A stretch of 64,000 nt of DNA from Rubrobacter tropicus (GTDB lineage: Bacteria > Actinomycetota > Rubrobacteria > Rubrobacterales > Rubrobacteraceae), in contig NZ_CP045119.1 of NCBI RefSeq assembly GCF_011492945.1, forward strand, positions 2,170,001 through 2,234,000, given 5' to 3'. Shown one piece after another: positions 46,395 through 56,147 of the stretch. The position numbers were made by a program, and so were the translations under genes. Position 1 is the stretch's first letter, and every line of letters begins with the position of its first letter. A model generated the notes under the pieces. The model saw only the letters and a program-made list of their open reading frames with translations, searched no databases and had not been told where the DNA came from.

Positions 46395-47114
46395 TCACAC
46401 CCCTCCTCTCACCCTGACTCGTCTCTCCAACGCCGCCCGCGCCCGCGAAACGGCCACGATTCCCGCCGTCTCGCTCCTGAGCCGCCGCGACCCGAGCCGC
46501 GCCACGGCCAGCCCCGCCCGCTTCGCGGCCTCCAACTCCGACCCGGCCCATCCACCCTCGGGACCCACGAAGAGCCTTACGCCCGGCTCCACCGCGTCTT
46601 CGACGTCTCCTATCCCGGGCACATTGTGCAACAAAACGCCACTCTCCCCCGCCTCCCGGACGGCAGCCTCGAAGGCCACGGGCTCAGACACCTCCGGCAC
46701 GCCCGAACCGAGCGACTGCCTGGCGGCGGCCTCAGCGACCCGCCGCCACCGATTCACTTTACCCTCGCGCGGGCTGACGACCCCGCGCTCGGTGAGCAGC
46801 GGCACGATGCCCGTCGCCCCGACCTCGGTCGCCTTCTCCACGACGAGGTCCATCCTCCCCCCCTTTGGGACGGCCTGGTACAGGTACACCTCGACCTCGT
46901 CGCCCGCGACTTCCAACTCCTCGACGACCTCCGCCCTCCGCCCTCCCGCGAGCTCCGCCAGAAAGAGGCGCCCATCGGCGGAGATTTCGACGAGGTCGCC
47001 TTCGCGTCCCCGCAGCACTTTGAGGACGTGCCGCGCTTCGCCTTCGGGAAGTTCCAGCGTGGTGCCGACCGCCGGGGCGAGGGGGAGAAAGACGCGCGTG
47101 ATGGGCGTTGGCGT
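46395..47114 (-). CDS. rsmE: 16S rRNA (uracil-1498-N3)-methyltransferase (probable ACG start)
   Basis: SPOUT-class methyltransferase acting on U1498. Hallmarks: EGEARHVLKVLRGREGD, YQAVPKGGRMDLVVEKATEVG, WRRVAEAAARQS and the knot region LFVGPEGGWAGSE. The frame contains N-terminal family sequence (TRVFLPLAPAVGTTLEL) upstream of the first GTG (47018). No ATG, GTG or TTG exists in that stretch in any frame. An ACG at 47114 lies five bases after GGGGAGG and gives 239 residues, the family norm. It follows dnaJ by 11 bases. Confidence 0.94.
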   Translation of the reverse strand, partial: TPTPITRVFLPLAPAVGTTLELPEGEARHVLKVLRGREGDLVEISADGRLFLAELAGGRRAEVVEELEVAGDEVEVYLYQAVPKGGRMDLVVEKATEVGATGIVPLLTERGVVSPREGKVNRWRRVAEAAARQSLGSGVPEVSEPVAFEAAVREAGESGVLLHNVPGIGDVEDAVEPGVRLFVGPEGGWAGSELEAAKRAGLAVARLGSRRLRSETAGIVAVSRARAALERRVRVRGGV

Positions 47115-47125
47115 GGTTGCCTCCC

Positions 47126-48256
47126 CTACCTGAAGACGCCCCTGAGGCGGTCGAAGAAGGACCCGCCACCACCGTTGTAGGTCTCCTCGCCGCTCGTCTC
47201 CTCGAACCTCTCCAGAAGATCCCGCTGCTCCGCGGTGAGCCGCGTGGGGACCATGACGTCGACGAGCACCTTGAGGTCCCCGCGCCCCCTGCCCCTTATC
47301 CGCGGCATCCCCTCGCCCCTGAGCTTCAGGGTCGCCCCCGGCTGCGTGCCGGCCTCGACCCTCACCGTCGTGGGGCCGTCCAGGGTCGGGACCTCGACCT
47401 CCGTGCCCAGGGCGGCGTGGACGAAGGAGACCTGGAGGCGGTGGATCAGATCCTCCCCGTCCCGCACGAGCTCAGGATCTTCCTTGACGTTGACCCTGAC
47501 GTACAGGTCTCCCGGAGCGCCCCCGGGCTCACCCGCGTGGCCCCCGCCGGAGACGCGCAGGCGCATCCCGGTTTCGATTCCCTGGGGGATGCGCAGCCGG
47601 CGCGTCTGCAGGTCGGAGACGCGACCGCCGCCGCGGCAGTTTTCGCAGGTGACGTCGATGATCCTGCCCCGGCCCCCACACGCCGAACACGCCTGCGTGC
47701 TGACCATCTGCCCGAGGATGCTCTGGCGCACCGTCCTCACGGCCCCCGCCCCGCCGCACGTTCCGCACGTGTGGGACTCCGTCCCGCCAACCCCGTCGCA
47801 GACCTCGCAGTTCTTGACGATCTGAACGTTGACCTCACGGTCAGCTCCGTAGGCGGCCTCCCGCAGCGAGACCTCGACCTCGACCTCCGCGTCAGCGCCA
47901 CGGCTCGGGGTTCTGGCGGACTGTCCGCCGAAGAAGGAGCCGCCCCCGAAGCTGTCGCCGAAAAAGGCCTCGAAGATGTCCTGGACGCCGCCGAAGGGGT
48001 CTCCCCCGCCGGGGTAGCCGTTCCCGCCGCGGGGGACCTGGTGGCCGTAGGTGTCGTAGGCCCGGCGGGCTTCGGCGTTTGAGAGGACCTCGTAGGCCTC
48101 GGTCAACTCCTTGAAGCGTTCCTCGGCGCCCGGGTCTTCCGGGTTGGCGTCGGGGTGGTGGGAGCGGGCGAGGCGGCGGTAGGCCTTCTTGACCTCCGTC
48201 TCAGACGCCTCCCGGGACACGCCCAGCACCTCGTAGTAGTCGCGCTTCGTCGGCAA
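47126..48256 (-). CDS. dnaJ: Chaperone DnaJ
   Basis: Hsp40 co-chaperone of DnaK. 376 residues: J domain with [13 protein letters not shown] and HHPDANPE (HPD motif), Gly/Phe-rich linker, zinc domain with four CxxCxGxG repeats ([32 protein letters not shown]), and C-terminal peptide-binding domains. TTG start at 48256, two bases after the hrcA stop. hrcA-dnaJ without grpE/dnaK next to it is the known second arrangement in actinobacteria and cyanobacteria. Confidence 0.97.
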   Translation of the reverse strand: MPTKRDYYEVLGVSREASETEVKKAYRRLARSHHPDANPEDPGAEERFKELTEAYEVLSNAEARRAYDTYGHQVPRGGNGYPGGGDPFGGVQDIFEAFFGDSFGGGSFFGGQSARTPSRGADAEVEVEVSLREAAYGADREVNVQIVKNCEVCDGVGGTESHTCGTCGGAGAVRTVRQSILGQMVSTQACSACGGRGRIIDVTCENCRGGGRVSDLQTRRLRIPQGIETGMRLRVSGGGHAGEPGGAPGDLYVRVNVKEDPELVRDGEDLIHRLQVSFVHAALGTEVEVPTLDGPTTVRVEAGTQPGATLKLRGEGMPRIRGRGRGDLKVLVDVMVPTRLTAEQRDLLERFEETSGEETYNGGGGSFFDRLRGVFR

Positions 48257-48258
48257 CT

Positions 48259-49299
48259 CTAAAAACCGTCGCTCAGGCGGTTGGTGAGGGTCTCAGCGGC
48301 GGAGCGGACCGTCGCGATGGCCGAGTCGTAGTCCATTCGCTTGGGCCCGATCAGGCTCACCACCCCGTAGGGTTTCTCGTGCTGACCGTAGGCGGCCGCG
48401 ACGAGGCTCGTGCCCACGAGGTTGTAAACGGCGTTCTCTGCCCCGATGGAGACCACGACGCCGCTGCTCGAGACCGAGCGGCGCAGGGCGTCTCCCATCA
48501 GGCCGAGCAGCCAGCGCCGGCGCTCGAAGATCTCGACGACGGCCGCGAGGCTCGCGGGGTCCATCTCGTCCAGCCTGGCCAGAAGCGTCGAAGCCCCGCG
48601 CACGAAGACGCCGCGCTCCGTGACCCGTCCGAGCCCCTCGACGGCCTGAAGCACGGCCTCGACGACGAGGGGGTTGTGGTCCGAGAGGGCCTTGCGGGCG
48701 GCCTTGGCGAGCTCGAAGTCGCCGCCGACGGGGCGGCCCCCGATCCAGGAGTTCAACGCCGAGAACATCTCCCGCAGCTCGCCCTCCTCGACCGGCCTCG
48801 GCAGCACGACGGTCGTGCTGGAGGAGGCGCCGCTGCCCATCGAGACGACGAGTAGAAGCGTCCCCCCGGGAAGCGCCACGTAGTCCGCCCGCGAGAGCGA
48901 GTCGCCGAGCGCGCTCGGACCGGCAACGACGGCCAGCAGCCTCGTAACCTCGCTCATGTCCTCCGAGACGCCGTTGAGCAACTCGTCCAGGTTCCCGAAA
49001 CCCCGCCGCGTGAGAAACGAGACGGCCTCGCCCGGCTCCGCCGACGGGTCGGCGGCCATCAGGGCGTCGACGTAATAGCGGTAGCCGGCGTCGGTCGGGA
49101 CGCGGCCGGCCGAGGTGTGAGGGTGGGTAAGAAGTCCCACGGACTCGAGGTAGGAGAGCTCGGACCTTATCGTGGAGCTGGAGGCTTCGACCTCATCGGC
49201 CAGCGAATGGCTGCCCACGGGTAGGCCCGTGGAGATGTAGAGCTCCAGGGTCTTGAGGAGTATTTCCCTCTGCCGGTCGGAGATTTCGGGATGCCTCAT
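48259..49299 (-). CDS. hrcA: Heat-inducible transcription repressor HrcA
   Basis: Winged-helix repressor of chaperone genes. 346 residues: [43 protein letters not shown] (recognition helix), [18 protein letters not shown], and the C-terminal GAF-like domain with [21 protein letters not shown] at 49315-49310 ten bases before the ATG, and no ribosome site, suggest an almost leaderless message. I do not see a CIRCE operator within about 200 bases upstream. Confidence 0.95.
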   Translation of the reverse strand: MRHPEISDRQREILLKTLELYISTGLPVGSHSLADEVEASSSTIRSELSYLESVGLLTHPHTSAGRVPTDAGYRYYVDALMAADPSAEPGEAVSFLTRRGFGNLDELLNGVSEDMSEVTRLLAVVAGPSALGDSLSRADYVALPGGTLLLVVSMGSGASSSTTVVLPRPVEEGELREMFSALNSWIGGRPVGGDFELAKAARKALSDHNPLVVEAVLQAVEGLGRVTERGVFVRGASTLLARLDEMDPASLAAVVEIFERRRWLLGLMGDALRRSVSSSGVVVSIGAENAVYNLVGTSLVAAAYGQHEKPYGVVSLIGPKRMDYDSAIATVRSAAETLTNRLSDGF

Positions 49300-49342
49300 A
49301 ACGGAGGAAATTTTAACACGGGCGCGGGCTCATCCCACGAAG

Positions 49343-49502
49343 AGCGGTCAGCCATCAGCTCTTTTCTTGGGTTGGCGAAATAGTCCGGGGGTTCGGTATC
49401 CATGCGTTGCGTTTCAAGATGGCGTGGAGAAGTTGTCCTGATCGGTCTCGCACGGCCGCCTCCGGATTTTGGCTGAAAGCTGACGGCTGATGGCTGACCG
49501 CT
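49343..49502. repeat. Inverted-repeat element B with 7-base units
   Basis: Arms 49343-49360 and 49485-49502 are inverted copies matching at 17 of 18 bases, with further heptads inside the right arm. About 124 bases between, no open frame. The right arm ends exactly at the base before the lepA stop codon. Confidence 0.8.
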
Positions 49503-51287
49503 TCAAATACGCAGCGCGGCGAGGAATGCCTCTTGCGGAATCTCCACGCTGCCGACCTGCTTCATGCGGCGTTTGCCCTTCTTCTGCTGCTCGAGGAGCT
49601 TCTTTTTGCGCGAGATGTCACCGCCGTAGCACTTGGCGGTAACGTCCTTGCGGTAGGCGCGGACCGTCTCGCGGGCGATGATCCTGCGCCCGACCGCAGC
49701 CTGGACCGGGACCTCGAAGTTCTGGCGCGGGATGAGTTCCTTGAGCTTCTCTACGAGCGCCCTCCCGCGGTGGTAGGCCTTGTCGCGGTGGACGATGATC
49801 GAGAGCGCCTCGACCGGGTCACCGGAGACCAGCACCTCGACCTTGACCAGGTCCGCGGCCTCGTAGCCCAGACGGTCGTAGTCGTAGGAGGCGTAGCCCT
49901 TCGTGCGGCTCTTCAGGGCGTCGAAGAAGTCCGTTATGACCTCGCCGAGCGGCATGTCGTAGGTGAGCTGGACCCTTTTGGGGGAGAGGTACTCCATGCC
50001 GACCGACGTACCGCGCTTCTCGTGGCAGAGGCCCATCACGGCGCCGACGTGCTCCTTCGGGCAGATGATGGTGGCGCGGACCATGGGCTCCCGGATCTCG
50101 TCGAAGTCCTCGGGCAGGTCGCTCGGGTTCGTAACCTCGATCGTCTCGCCGTTCGTCTCGACCTCGTACTTCACGCTCGGGGAGGAGGCTATGAGGTCGA
50201 GCCCGAACTCCCGCTCCAGCCTCTCCTGCACGATCTCCATGTGAAGAAGCCCGAGGAACCCGGACCTGAACCCGAAACCCATGCGGGAGTTCTCGGGCTC
50301 GTAGAAGAGCGAGGCGTCGTTTAGCTGGAGCTTGGAGAGCGCGTCGCGCAGCCGCTCGAACTCGTCCCCCACCGTCGGGTAGAGGCCGCAGAAGACGGTC
50401 GGCAGGACCTCGGCGTAACCGGGCAGCGGCTCTTGAGCGGGGTCCTTGGTCCTCGTTACCGTGTCGCCGACTCGGAGGGCCTCTATGTCTTTCAAACCGG
50501 CGATTATGTAACCCACCTCGCCAGGCCTGAGCGTCGGCAGGGCCGTCGGCTTGGGCGAGTAGCAACCCACCTCGAGCAGTTCGAACTCCTCCTCGCTGCC
50601 CATAGCCTGGACCGTGTCGCCCTTGCTCAGCTCGCCGTCGAAGAGGCGGGCGAGGGAGACGACGCCCCTGTAGGGGTCGTAGTAGGAGTCGAAGACGAGG
50701 GCCCGGGTCTGCTCTCCGCTCGTGGCCGGCGGAGGGACCTTATCGACGATCGTGTTGAGGACTTCCAGGACGCCCTCGCCTGTCTTGGCCGAGATCTTCA
50801 GGATCTCGCCCTCGTCGACGCCGAGAAGCTCCACCAGCTCTTCTGTCGCGGCCGGCACGTCGGCGACGGGCAGGTCTATCTTGTTGAGGACCGGGATGAT
50901 CTCCAGGTCCTGCTCCATCGCCAGGTACAGGTTCGCCAGCGTCTGGGCCTGTATGCCCTGGCTCGCGTCCACAACCAAGAGGGCGCCCTCGCAGGCGGCT
51001 ATGGCCCGGGAGACCTCGTAGGTGAAGTCCACGTGACCAGGGGTGTCTATGAGGTTGAGCATCCAGTCGCCGTCTTCGCGCTTGTGGAGGAGGCGGACGG
51101 CCTGGGCCTTGATGGTTATGCCTCGTTCGCGTTCGAGCTCCATCGTGTCCAGGATCTGGTCCATACGATCCCGCTCGGCGACGGCCTCGGTTAGGTCGAG
51201 CATCCTGTCGGCGAGGGTGCTCTTGCCGTGGTCGATGTGCGCGATTATGCAGAAGTTTCGGGTGCGTTCGATGTTTTTCACCGCCAA
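49503..51287 (-). CDS. lepA: Elongation factor 4 (LepA)
   Basis: Translational GTPase that back-translocates ribosomes. 594 residues: P-loop [40 protein letters not shown], and the LepA-specific C-terminal region with [29 protein letters not shown] start at 51287, with a GTG two codons later as alternative. Divergent from rpsT across 76 bases. Confidence 0.97.
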   Translation of the reverse strand: MAVKNIERTRNFCIIAHIDHGKSTLADRMLDLTEAVAERDRMDQILDTMELERERGITIKAQAVRLLHKREDGDWMLNLIDTPGHVDFTYEVSRAIAACEGALLVVDASQGIQAQTLANLYLAMEQDLEIIPVLNKIDLPVADVPAATEELVELLGVDEGEILKISAKTGEGVLEVLNTIVDKVPPPATSGEQTRALVFDSYYDPYRGVVSLARLFDGELSKGDTVQAMGSEEEFELLEVGCYSPKPTALPTLRPGEVGYIIAGLKDIEALRVGDTVTRTKDPAQEPLPGYAEVLPTVFCGLYPTVGDEFERLRDALSKLQLNDASLFYEPENSRMGFGFRSGFLGLLHMEIVQERLEREFGLDLIASSPSVKYEVETNGETIEVTNPSDLPEDFDEIREPMVRATIICPKEHVGAVMGLCHEKRGTSVGMEYLSPKRVQLTYDMPLGEVITDFFDALKSRTKGYASYDYDRLGYEAADLVKVEVLVSGDPVEALSIIVHRDKAYHRGRALVEKLKELIPRQNFEVPVQAAVGRRIIARETVRAYRKDVTAKCYGGDISRKKKLLEQQKKGKRRMKQVGSVEIPQEAFLAALRI

Positions 51288-51363
51288 AGTCTACCATGAT
51301 TGCCCCCTTGCTCCGCGTGTGTTACATTCTCACGGTTAAGCTAGTTTCACACGGAGGAGCAGC

Positions 51364-51621
51364 GTGCCCGCACCATCCAAGCGCGACAAACAGAGCGTCA
51401 AGCGTTTCGAGCAGAAGCGCGGCGAGAGGACCCGTCTAAGGAACCTCTCCAAGAACTTCTACAAGGCCGTTGAGTCGGGCGACGCGGAGACCGCGCGGCG
51501 GTTGCGCGACGAGTCTCAAAAGGCCTTCTCCCGGGCGGCGACCAAGGGGATCATCCACCCCAACAAGGCGTCGCGCAAGATCGGGCGCTTCGACAGGGCG
51601 CTCGCCGGCCACGGCGAGTAA
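51364..51621 (+). CDS. rpsT: 30S ribosomal protein S20
   Basis: Primary 16S rRNA-binding protein. 85 residues, basic and helical: APSKRDKQSVKRFEQKR, then RLRNLSKNFYKAV and the C-terminal GIIHPNKASRKIGRFDRALA. GTG at 51364 with GGAGGAG four bases before. Divergent lepA-rpsT-holA grouping is common in bacteria. Confidence 0.97.
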   Translation: MPAPSKRDKQSVKRFEQKRGERTRLRNLSKNFYKAVESGDAETARRLRDESQKAFSRAATKGIIHPNKASRKIGRFDRALAGHGE

Positions 51622-51652
51622 CCGGCCGTCAGACCCCCCAAAGCTCGCGGAG

Positions 51653-52315
51653 GTGGTCCCCTGGGGCCGATCCCGCGCAGAGTACGTAAAGATGTTCGCC
51701 ATCACGGCCCCGGACACCCGGGGCCGTATCCTCGACTGCGGCGCGGGCCCCGCCTCGTTCAACGCCGAGGCCACCGCGGAGGGCCACCGGGTCGTCTCCT
51801 GTGACCCGCTCTACCGCTTCTCAGCCGACCAGATCCGCACCAGCGTAGAAGAGGCTTCCGTCACCCTTCTCGCCAACGTCGAGGAGAACACGAACCGGTT
51901 CGTCTGGGACCGGATGGGATCTCTGGACAGGTTGCGGGAGATTCGGCTGGGCGCGATGGACCGTTTTCTCGAGGATCTCCCCACGGGGCTCGAACAGGGT
52001 CGCTACCGGGAGGACGCGCTTCCCCACCTCGACTTTGCCGACGGCGAGTTCGACCTTGCCCTCTGCTCCCACCTGCTGTTCCTGTATTCGGACACCTTTT
52101 CGACGGGTTTTCACCTGGCGGCGATAAGGGAGATGTGCCGCGTGTCCGGTGAGACGAGGGTCTTTCCGCTTCTCGGGGCCTACGGGGAGCCGTCCCCACA
52201 CCTCGACCCCGTGATCCGGCACCTGCGAAAGCTCGGCTACCGGGTCGAGAGACGAAAAGTTCCCTACGAGTTCTTGCGCGGCGCAAACGAGATGCTGGCG
52301 GTGACCCGCCTCTGA
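51653..52315 (+). CDS. Class I SAM-dependent methyltransferase (start uncertain)
   Basis: At least 220 residues: VVPWGRSRAEYVKMFAIT, SAM motif RILDCGAGPASFNAEATAEGH, VVSCDPLYRFSADQI, and FDLALCSHLLFLYSD. The conserved N-terminus KLAEVVPWGRS seems to begin before the GTG at 53 (51653), but no ATG, GTG or TTG lies further up; an ACG at 51611 overlapping the rpsT end is conceivable. Substrate unknown. Stands alone on the plus strand after rpsT. Confidence 0.82.
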   Translation: MVPWGRSRAEYVKMFAITAPDTRGRILDCGAGPASFNAEATAEGHRVVSCDPLYRFSADQIRTSVEEASVTLLANVEENTNRFVWDRMGSLDRLREIRLGAMDRFLEDLPTGLEQGRYREDALPHLDFADGEFDLALCSHLLFLYSDTFSTGFHLAAIREMCRVSGETRVFPLLGAYGEPSPHLDPVIRHLRKLGYRVERRKVPYEFLRGANEMLAVTRL

Positions 52316-52342
52316 TGCTGGGAGAGTCCGTTCTGGCATGAT

Positions 52343-52852
52343 CTACGCTGGCGGGGACGCCGCTGCCGGCACCAGAGGTCCGAAGTCCGCGGCCAGCTTT
52401 GGGCGCCGGGAAGATCTGAACTCGGTAACCTCGGCGTCAACCCACTCCGCCCCGTGGAAGCGGGCGACGCTCACGCGGTGGTGGCCGTCCTGGACGAAAT
52501 AGTCCCCGTCGATGCCGTAGAGGCTGACCGGCGGCAACTCCTCGCCGCTGCGGTAGGCGCGGTCGATCCGCTTCCACCTGTCCGGCGAGGCCCCACGGAG
52601 CGGCATGAAAGTGTCGTCGAACTGCTCGTGCTTGCCGGCGCTGCCGACGATCCTGGAGACCTCTACCGTTCTCCTCCCCCGCCGAAAGCCGCCGGACGCC
52701 CGCGCCGATCGCCGCTCTTCGTCGAACGAAAGGAGCGTGCCCGGGCCGGGGAGGCCGCCCAGACGCCTCCACAGGCCGTGCAGGCGGGCCCTGCGCCTGG
52801 CCGTGGCGAACTCCCTGTCCACCTGCTCCGAAAGGCTCATCAACTCGACCAT
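52343..52852 (-). CDS. ParB-like nuclease-fold domain protein
   Basis: About 169 residues, function unknown. An N-terminal helical basic part (VDREFATARRRARLHGLWRRLGG) is followed by a ParB/sulfiredoxin-like fold: VEVSRIVGSAGK, SGEELPPVSLYGIDGDYFVQDGHHRVSVARFHG. The GHHR with preceding DG is the ParB box-II-like motif. No helix-turn-helix is seen, so chromosome partitioning is not implied. ATG at 52852; a GTG three codons earlier is possible. Confidence 0.75.
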   Translation of the reverse strand: MVELMSLSEQVDREFATARRRARLHGLWRRLGGLPGPGTLLSFDEERRSARASGGFRRGRRTVEVSRIVGSAGKHEQFDDTFMPLRGASPDRWKRIDRAYRSGEELPPVSLYGIDGDYFVQDGHHRVSVARFHGAEWVDAEVTEFRSSRRPKLAADFGPLVPAAASPPA

Positions 52853-52943
52853 CGCCGCCACCCACCACGCACGATTCTTACCGCTTGTAGTCTACCGCAC
52901 AACAGATTTCGGAGCCTTGAGGAATATCCCGGTCGGAGGTGAA

Positions 52944-53420
52944 CTACCGGCCCAACCTCTTCACCATATTGACGCTCGTGATCTCGTATCCGACCTTCTC
53001 GTAGAGCGCCCGGGCGCCGGGGTTATGGCCGAAGACTTGCAGCCCGACCCTGTCGCCGCCTAATTTGGTCGCCCTGTCCTCGACCGCCCGCAGGGCTTGC
53101 GTGGCGTAGCCCTTGCGGCGGAAGCCCTCGTAAACTTCGATGTCGTAGATCCAGGCGGACCTGCCGACGCCAGAATCGAGGATGGCGATCCAGACGACCC
53201 CGACCTCCTGCCCCGCAAGATCATCCCACAGCAACAACAGGTAGTGACCTTCGGTCTCCGTTCCGTCGGGCAGCAGGCCGCCCACGTCGGCGGCCGACCG
53301 TCGCGGCGCCTCTTCGGGGGACCACGCCCCGGCCCTGACTTTGTCCCGCGCGTACTCGAGTACCAGCCGGTCTCGGTAAGCGGGGAAGCGCTCCGGGGGC
53401 ATCTCCTTTAGCTCGATCAC
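52944..53420 (-). CDS. GNAT-family N-acetyltransferase
   Basis: 158 residues: N-terminal FPAYRDRLVLEYARDKVRAG, central strand GVVWIAILD, motif A IYDIEVYEGFRRKGYATQAL (RRKGYA acetyl-CoA loop) and C-terminal VFGHNPGARALYEKVGYEITSVNM. Substrate unknown; resembles protein or small-amine acetyltransferases. Start ATG at 53420. Lies between the ParB-like gene and holA. Confidence 0.88.
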   Translation of the reverse strand: MIELKEMPPERFPAYRDRLVLEYARDKVRAGAWSPEEAPRRSAADVGGLLPDGTETEGHYLLLLWDDLAGQEVGVVWIAILDSGVGRSAWIYDIEVYEGFRRKGYATQALRAVEDRATKLGGDRVGLQVFGHNPGARALYEKVGYEITSVNMVKRLGR

Positions 53421-53443
53421 CCGCCCATCTCCTCGTGCCGGAT

Positions 53444-54373
53444 CTAGGCCGGAGAACCGGAGAGCCTGAGTACGGCGAGCTCGACCTGAAGCGCTTCGCC
53501 GAGATTGCTTCCGCCCTTGAGCCCGCTCTCCAGCTCCAGCACCGTGGCGAGGGCGCGTTCGAGGTCTCGCTCGTCCAGCTTGCGGGATTGCTCCGAGAGC
53601 TTGCGGGCGACGAACGGGGGAACCTTGAGCTCGCGGGCGACCTCTGGCTGGGGCACGCCGCGCTCGAAGAGGGCTCGGGCCCGGGCCACCAGCCGGAACT
53701 GACGCCTGACCATGAACGTTAACCGGAGCGGCGGCTCACCCGTGCCGACGAGCGCCTCGAGTAGCTCCACGGCCCGGCCCCGCTGACCGGCGGCGAGCGC
53801 GTCGACGAAGGCGAAGATGTTCGACTGTACGTCGGGAGGGCAGAGCTTCTCGACGTCATCCAGGGTGGCCGTGCCGTCACCAACGTAGAGCGCGAGCTTC
53901 TCGGCCTCCCGCACCAGCCGCATCTTGTCCCCCGAAACGCGGTTGGTGAGTTCCTCGGCCACGTCCTCGGGCAGGTCCAGGCCGAGCTTCTTCGCGTGCC
54001 CCACGAGCCACTTGACGAGCGCCCTGCCGGTCGGCTGCTGAAAGTCGTGGACCTCGCCGCCCTTCTTGGCCGCCGAGAGCAGCCTCTCTCGCGCGCCGAG
54101 CTTCTTTCCGAGGAGGAGGAGATCCGAGCCCTCGGGCGGGTCTTGAAGGTAGTCCACGACCAACGCCTTCTGGGCGGCGTTCCAGGCGTCGAGGTTCTTG
54201 ACCACCACGAAGGGCCCCTCGCCGAACAGATCGAACGAGTTGCAGGCGGAGATGACGGTTTGGGGGGAGGCGGAGGACGCGTCGAAGCCTTCGACCGCCC
54301 GACCCCGGCGCAGCTTCTCCACGCCGCGCGCCTTGCGCTCCTCATCGTCGCCGAGCAACAGGTACACGCCCAC
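53444..54373 (-). CDS. holA: DNA polymerase III delta subunit
   Basis: Clamp-loader subunit that opens the beta sliding clamp. 309 residues: YLLLGDDEERKARGVEKL, SFDLFGEGPFVVVKNLDAW, FAFVDALAAGQRGRAVELL and the C-terminal collar domain ending LEALQVELAVLRLS-like. GTG start at 54373. The holA-comEC-comEA order is conserved widely. Confidence 0.92.
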   Translation of the reverse strand: MGVYLLLGDDEERKARGVEKLRRGRAVEGFDASSASPQTVISACNSFDLFGEGPFVVVKNLDAWNAAQKALVVDYLQDPPEGSDLLLLGKKLGARERLLSAAKKGGEVHDFQQPTGRALVKWLVGHAKKLGLDLPEDVAEELTNRVSGDKMRLVREAEKLALYVGDGTATLDDVEKLCPPDVQSNIFAFVDALAAGQRGRAVELLEALVGTGEPPLRLTFMVRRQFRLVARARALFERGVPQPEVARELKVPPFVARKLSEQSRKLDERDLERALATVLELESGLKGGSNLGEALQVELAVLRLSGSPA

Positions 54374-54385
54374 GGAAGGTATTGT

Positions 54386-54555
54386 AGCGGTCAGCCGTCA
54401 GCTTTCAGCCGTCAGCTCCTGGCGGCTCAGGAGAAGCCGGTTGGCGGTGTCGCGGGGTTTGGTTCATTTTGCGGACACATCAGCGCTCGGAGCGAAGGCT
54501 TTCAGGCGTCGGCGACCTTCTTTTGGCTGATGGCTGAGCGCTGAAAGCTGACAGC
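54386..54555. repeat. Inverted-repeat element C with 7-base units
   Basis: Left arm 54386-54417 (units GGTCAGC, CGTCAGC, TTTCAGC, CGTCAGC) and inverted right arm 54525-54556 (units GGCTGAT, GGCTGAG and so on). Arms share the heptad plan but not the same unit order. About 107 bases between. The right arm runs into the comEC stop codon. Confidence 0.75.
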
Positions 54556-56147
54556 TATACGCTTCCCGACCCGACGAGCACGAGCCAGAGCGCCGTCCAG
54601 AGCAGTAGCAGGGACGCCCAAAGCGGCCGGCGCTCCTTGGGGAACAGCCGGTCCGCCGCGATCACGGGGATGCAGCCGATATAGAAGAGCCCGACGAGCA
54701 GGGTCGTCACGCCCGGGGTCGTGGTCGTGGCGAAGGGCATGGAGGCTGCGAAGCGGGCAACGGCTATCAGGATGGTAACGAGGAAGCCGTTGCAGGCGTT
54801 CAGCGGGTAGGCGAGGATGGGGGCTATGTTGCCGAGCGTGGAACCTAGAAGGCCGAGGGTCAGGATGGGGCCCGAGATCGGGACGGCCACGAGGTTCGTG
54901 AAGACGCCGACGGTCGAGACCTCCTCGAAGGTGGCAGCGACGATGGGCGCGGTCGCGACCTGGGCCGCTAAGGAGACCGAGAAGAGGTTTGTCAGGAAGC
55001 GGGGAGGCTCGCGGACCGGCCTGAGGACGGTCTTTTCGACGAGGGCGTTCAAGGGTTCCCTGATCAGCAGGATGCCGAGAACGGCCGCGACGGAGAGTTG
55101 GAATCCCGTGCTGTAGGCCAGAAGCGGGTTGAGGGCGAGGACGGCGGCCAGCATGGTCGTCGTGAAGTGGAGGGGCGAGACCTGGCGGCCGAGGGGTCCG
55201 GCCGCGAGCACGAACGTGGCTACCACCCCTGCCCTGATGGCGGAGGGCGGGGCGCCCGCGACGACTATGTAGAGCCAGGCGAGCGAGATCGTCACGCCGG
55301 CGCGGGCGTTCGGGGGCACGGCGGCCAGGCGCAGTCCGAAGAAGATCACGGCAGCGAGCACCGCCACGTGCTGGCCCGAGATGGCGAGCACGTGCGTAAC
55401 GCCGCTGCGCTGAAAGTCCTCGTCCAGCTCCTCCGGTATGAGCGAGCGGTCCCCAAGCACCATGCCGCGCACGACAGCGGCCTCCTCCGGCCTCAGCCCG
55501 TGGCCGAGGGCGACGTCCGTACGACGGTGGACGCGTCCGATCCAGCCGGCCTCGCCCCCGACCGGGTAGACGCCGGTCGCCTCGACGACCGCGCCGATCC
55601 TTTTCGTGGAGAGGTAGCGGCCGTAATCGAAGCCGTCCTCGCCGACCTCGGGGAGTGAGATCTCCCCGTCCACCCTCACAAGGTCTCCTACCCCGACGCT
55701 CAGATCCGGGGCGAACACTTCGACGCCCCCGCCACGCAGCACCTCTCTCCCCTCGTGCCAGAGGTGATCCACGCGCACAGCCGTCCGGTACCCGAACCCG
55801 CTCTCCACGGGCGGCGAGGAGACCTTGCCGACAATAACCACCTCCCCGGGCTCCATTCCGGCGAGCTCGGCCAAGGGGTCGGACGCGCCGGCGTGCGCGA
55901 GGGCTATTGCTACTCCGCCCGCCGTGAAGACCGGCGCCATCAGGGCCATCAAGCGCCACTCCCGCGGCACGAGCTCCCGCCACACGACGGCCCCGACGCA
56001 CACGATGACGCCGGCGAGCACGACCGCGAGCGCGAGCGCCGGCACGACCGTACCGACTACTATTCCTGCCGCCAGCGCCGTAGCCCAGAGGTCGAGACGG
56101 ACGGGCGGCCTGAGGTCGAGGCCGAGCGGCCGTTCAGACGGTCGCAA
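54555..56147 (-). CDS. comEC: ComEC competence DNA-channel protein lacking the metallo-beta-lactamase domain
   Basis: Membrane channel for DNA uptake. 530 residues: two to three N-terminal helices, an OB-like DUF4131 segment (VVIVGKVSSPP, VGVGDLVRVDGEISLP), then the competence domain with THVLAISGQHVAVLAA, AGAPPSAIRAGVVA, and about eight helices. The C-terminal metallo-beta-lactamase domain of long ComEC is absent; the TAG lies at the edge of repeat element C. TTG start at 56147 overlaps comEA by 14 bases. Confidence 0.93.
   Translation of the reverse strand: MRPSERPLGLDLRPPVRLDLWATALAAGIVVGTVVPALALAVVLAGVIVCVGAVVWRELVPREWRLMALMAPVFTAGGVAIALAHAGASDPLAELAGMEPGEVVIVGKVSSPPVESGFGYRTAVRVDHLWHEGREVLRGGGVEVFAPDLSVGVGDLVRVDGEISLPEVGEDGFDYGRYLSTKRIGAVVEATGVYPVGGEAGWIGRVHRRTDVALGHGLRPEEAAVVRGMVLGDRSLIPEELDEDFQRSGVTHVLAISGQHVAVLAAVIFFGLRLAAVPPNARAGVTISLAWLYIVVAGAPPSAIRAGVVATFVLAAGPLGRQVSPLHFTTTMLAAVLALNPLLAYSTGFQLSVAAVLGILLIREPLNALVEKTVLRPVREPPRFLTNLFSVSLAAQVATAPIVAATFEEVSTVGVFTNLVAVPISGPILTLGLLGSTLGNIAPILAYPLNACNGFLVTILIAVARFAASMPFATTTTPGVTTLLVGLFYIGCIPVIAADRLFPKERRPLWASLLLLWTALWLVLVGSGSV

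Noticed and set aside
49300-49502. CIRCE operator upstream of hrcA
   Set aside because: I looked for the TTAGCACTC/GAGTGCTAA pair and did not find it.
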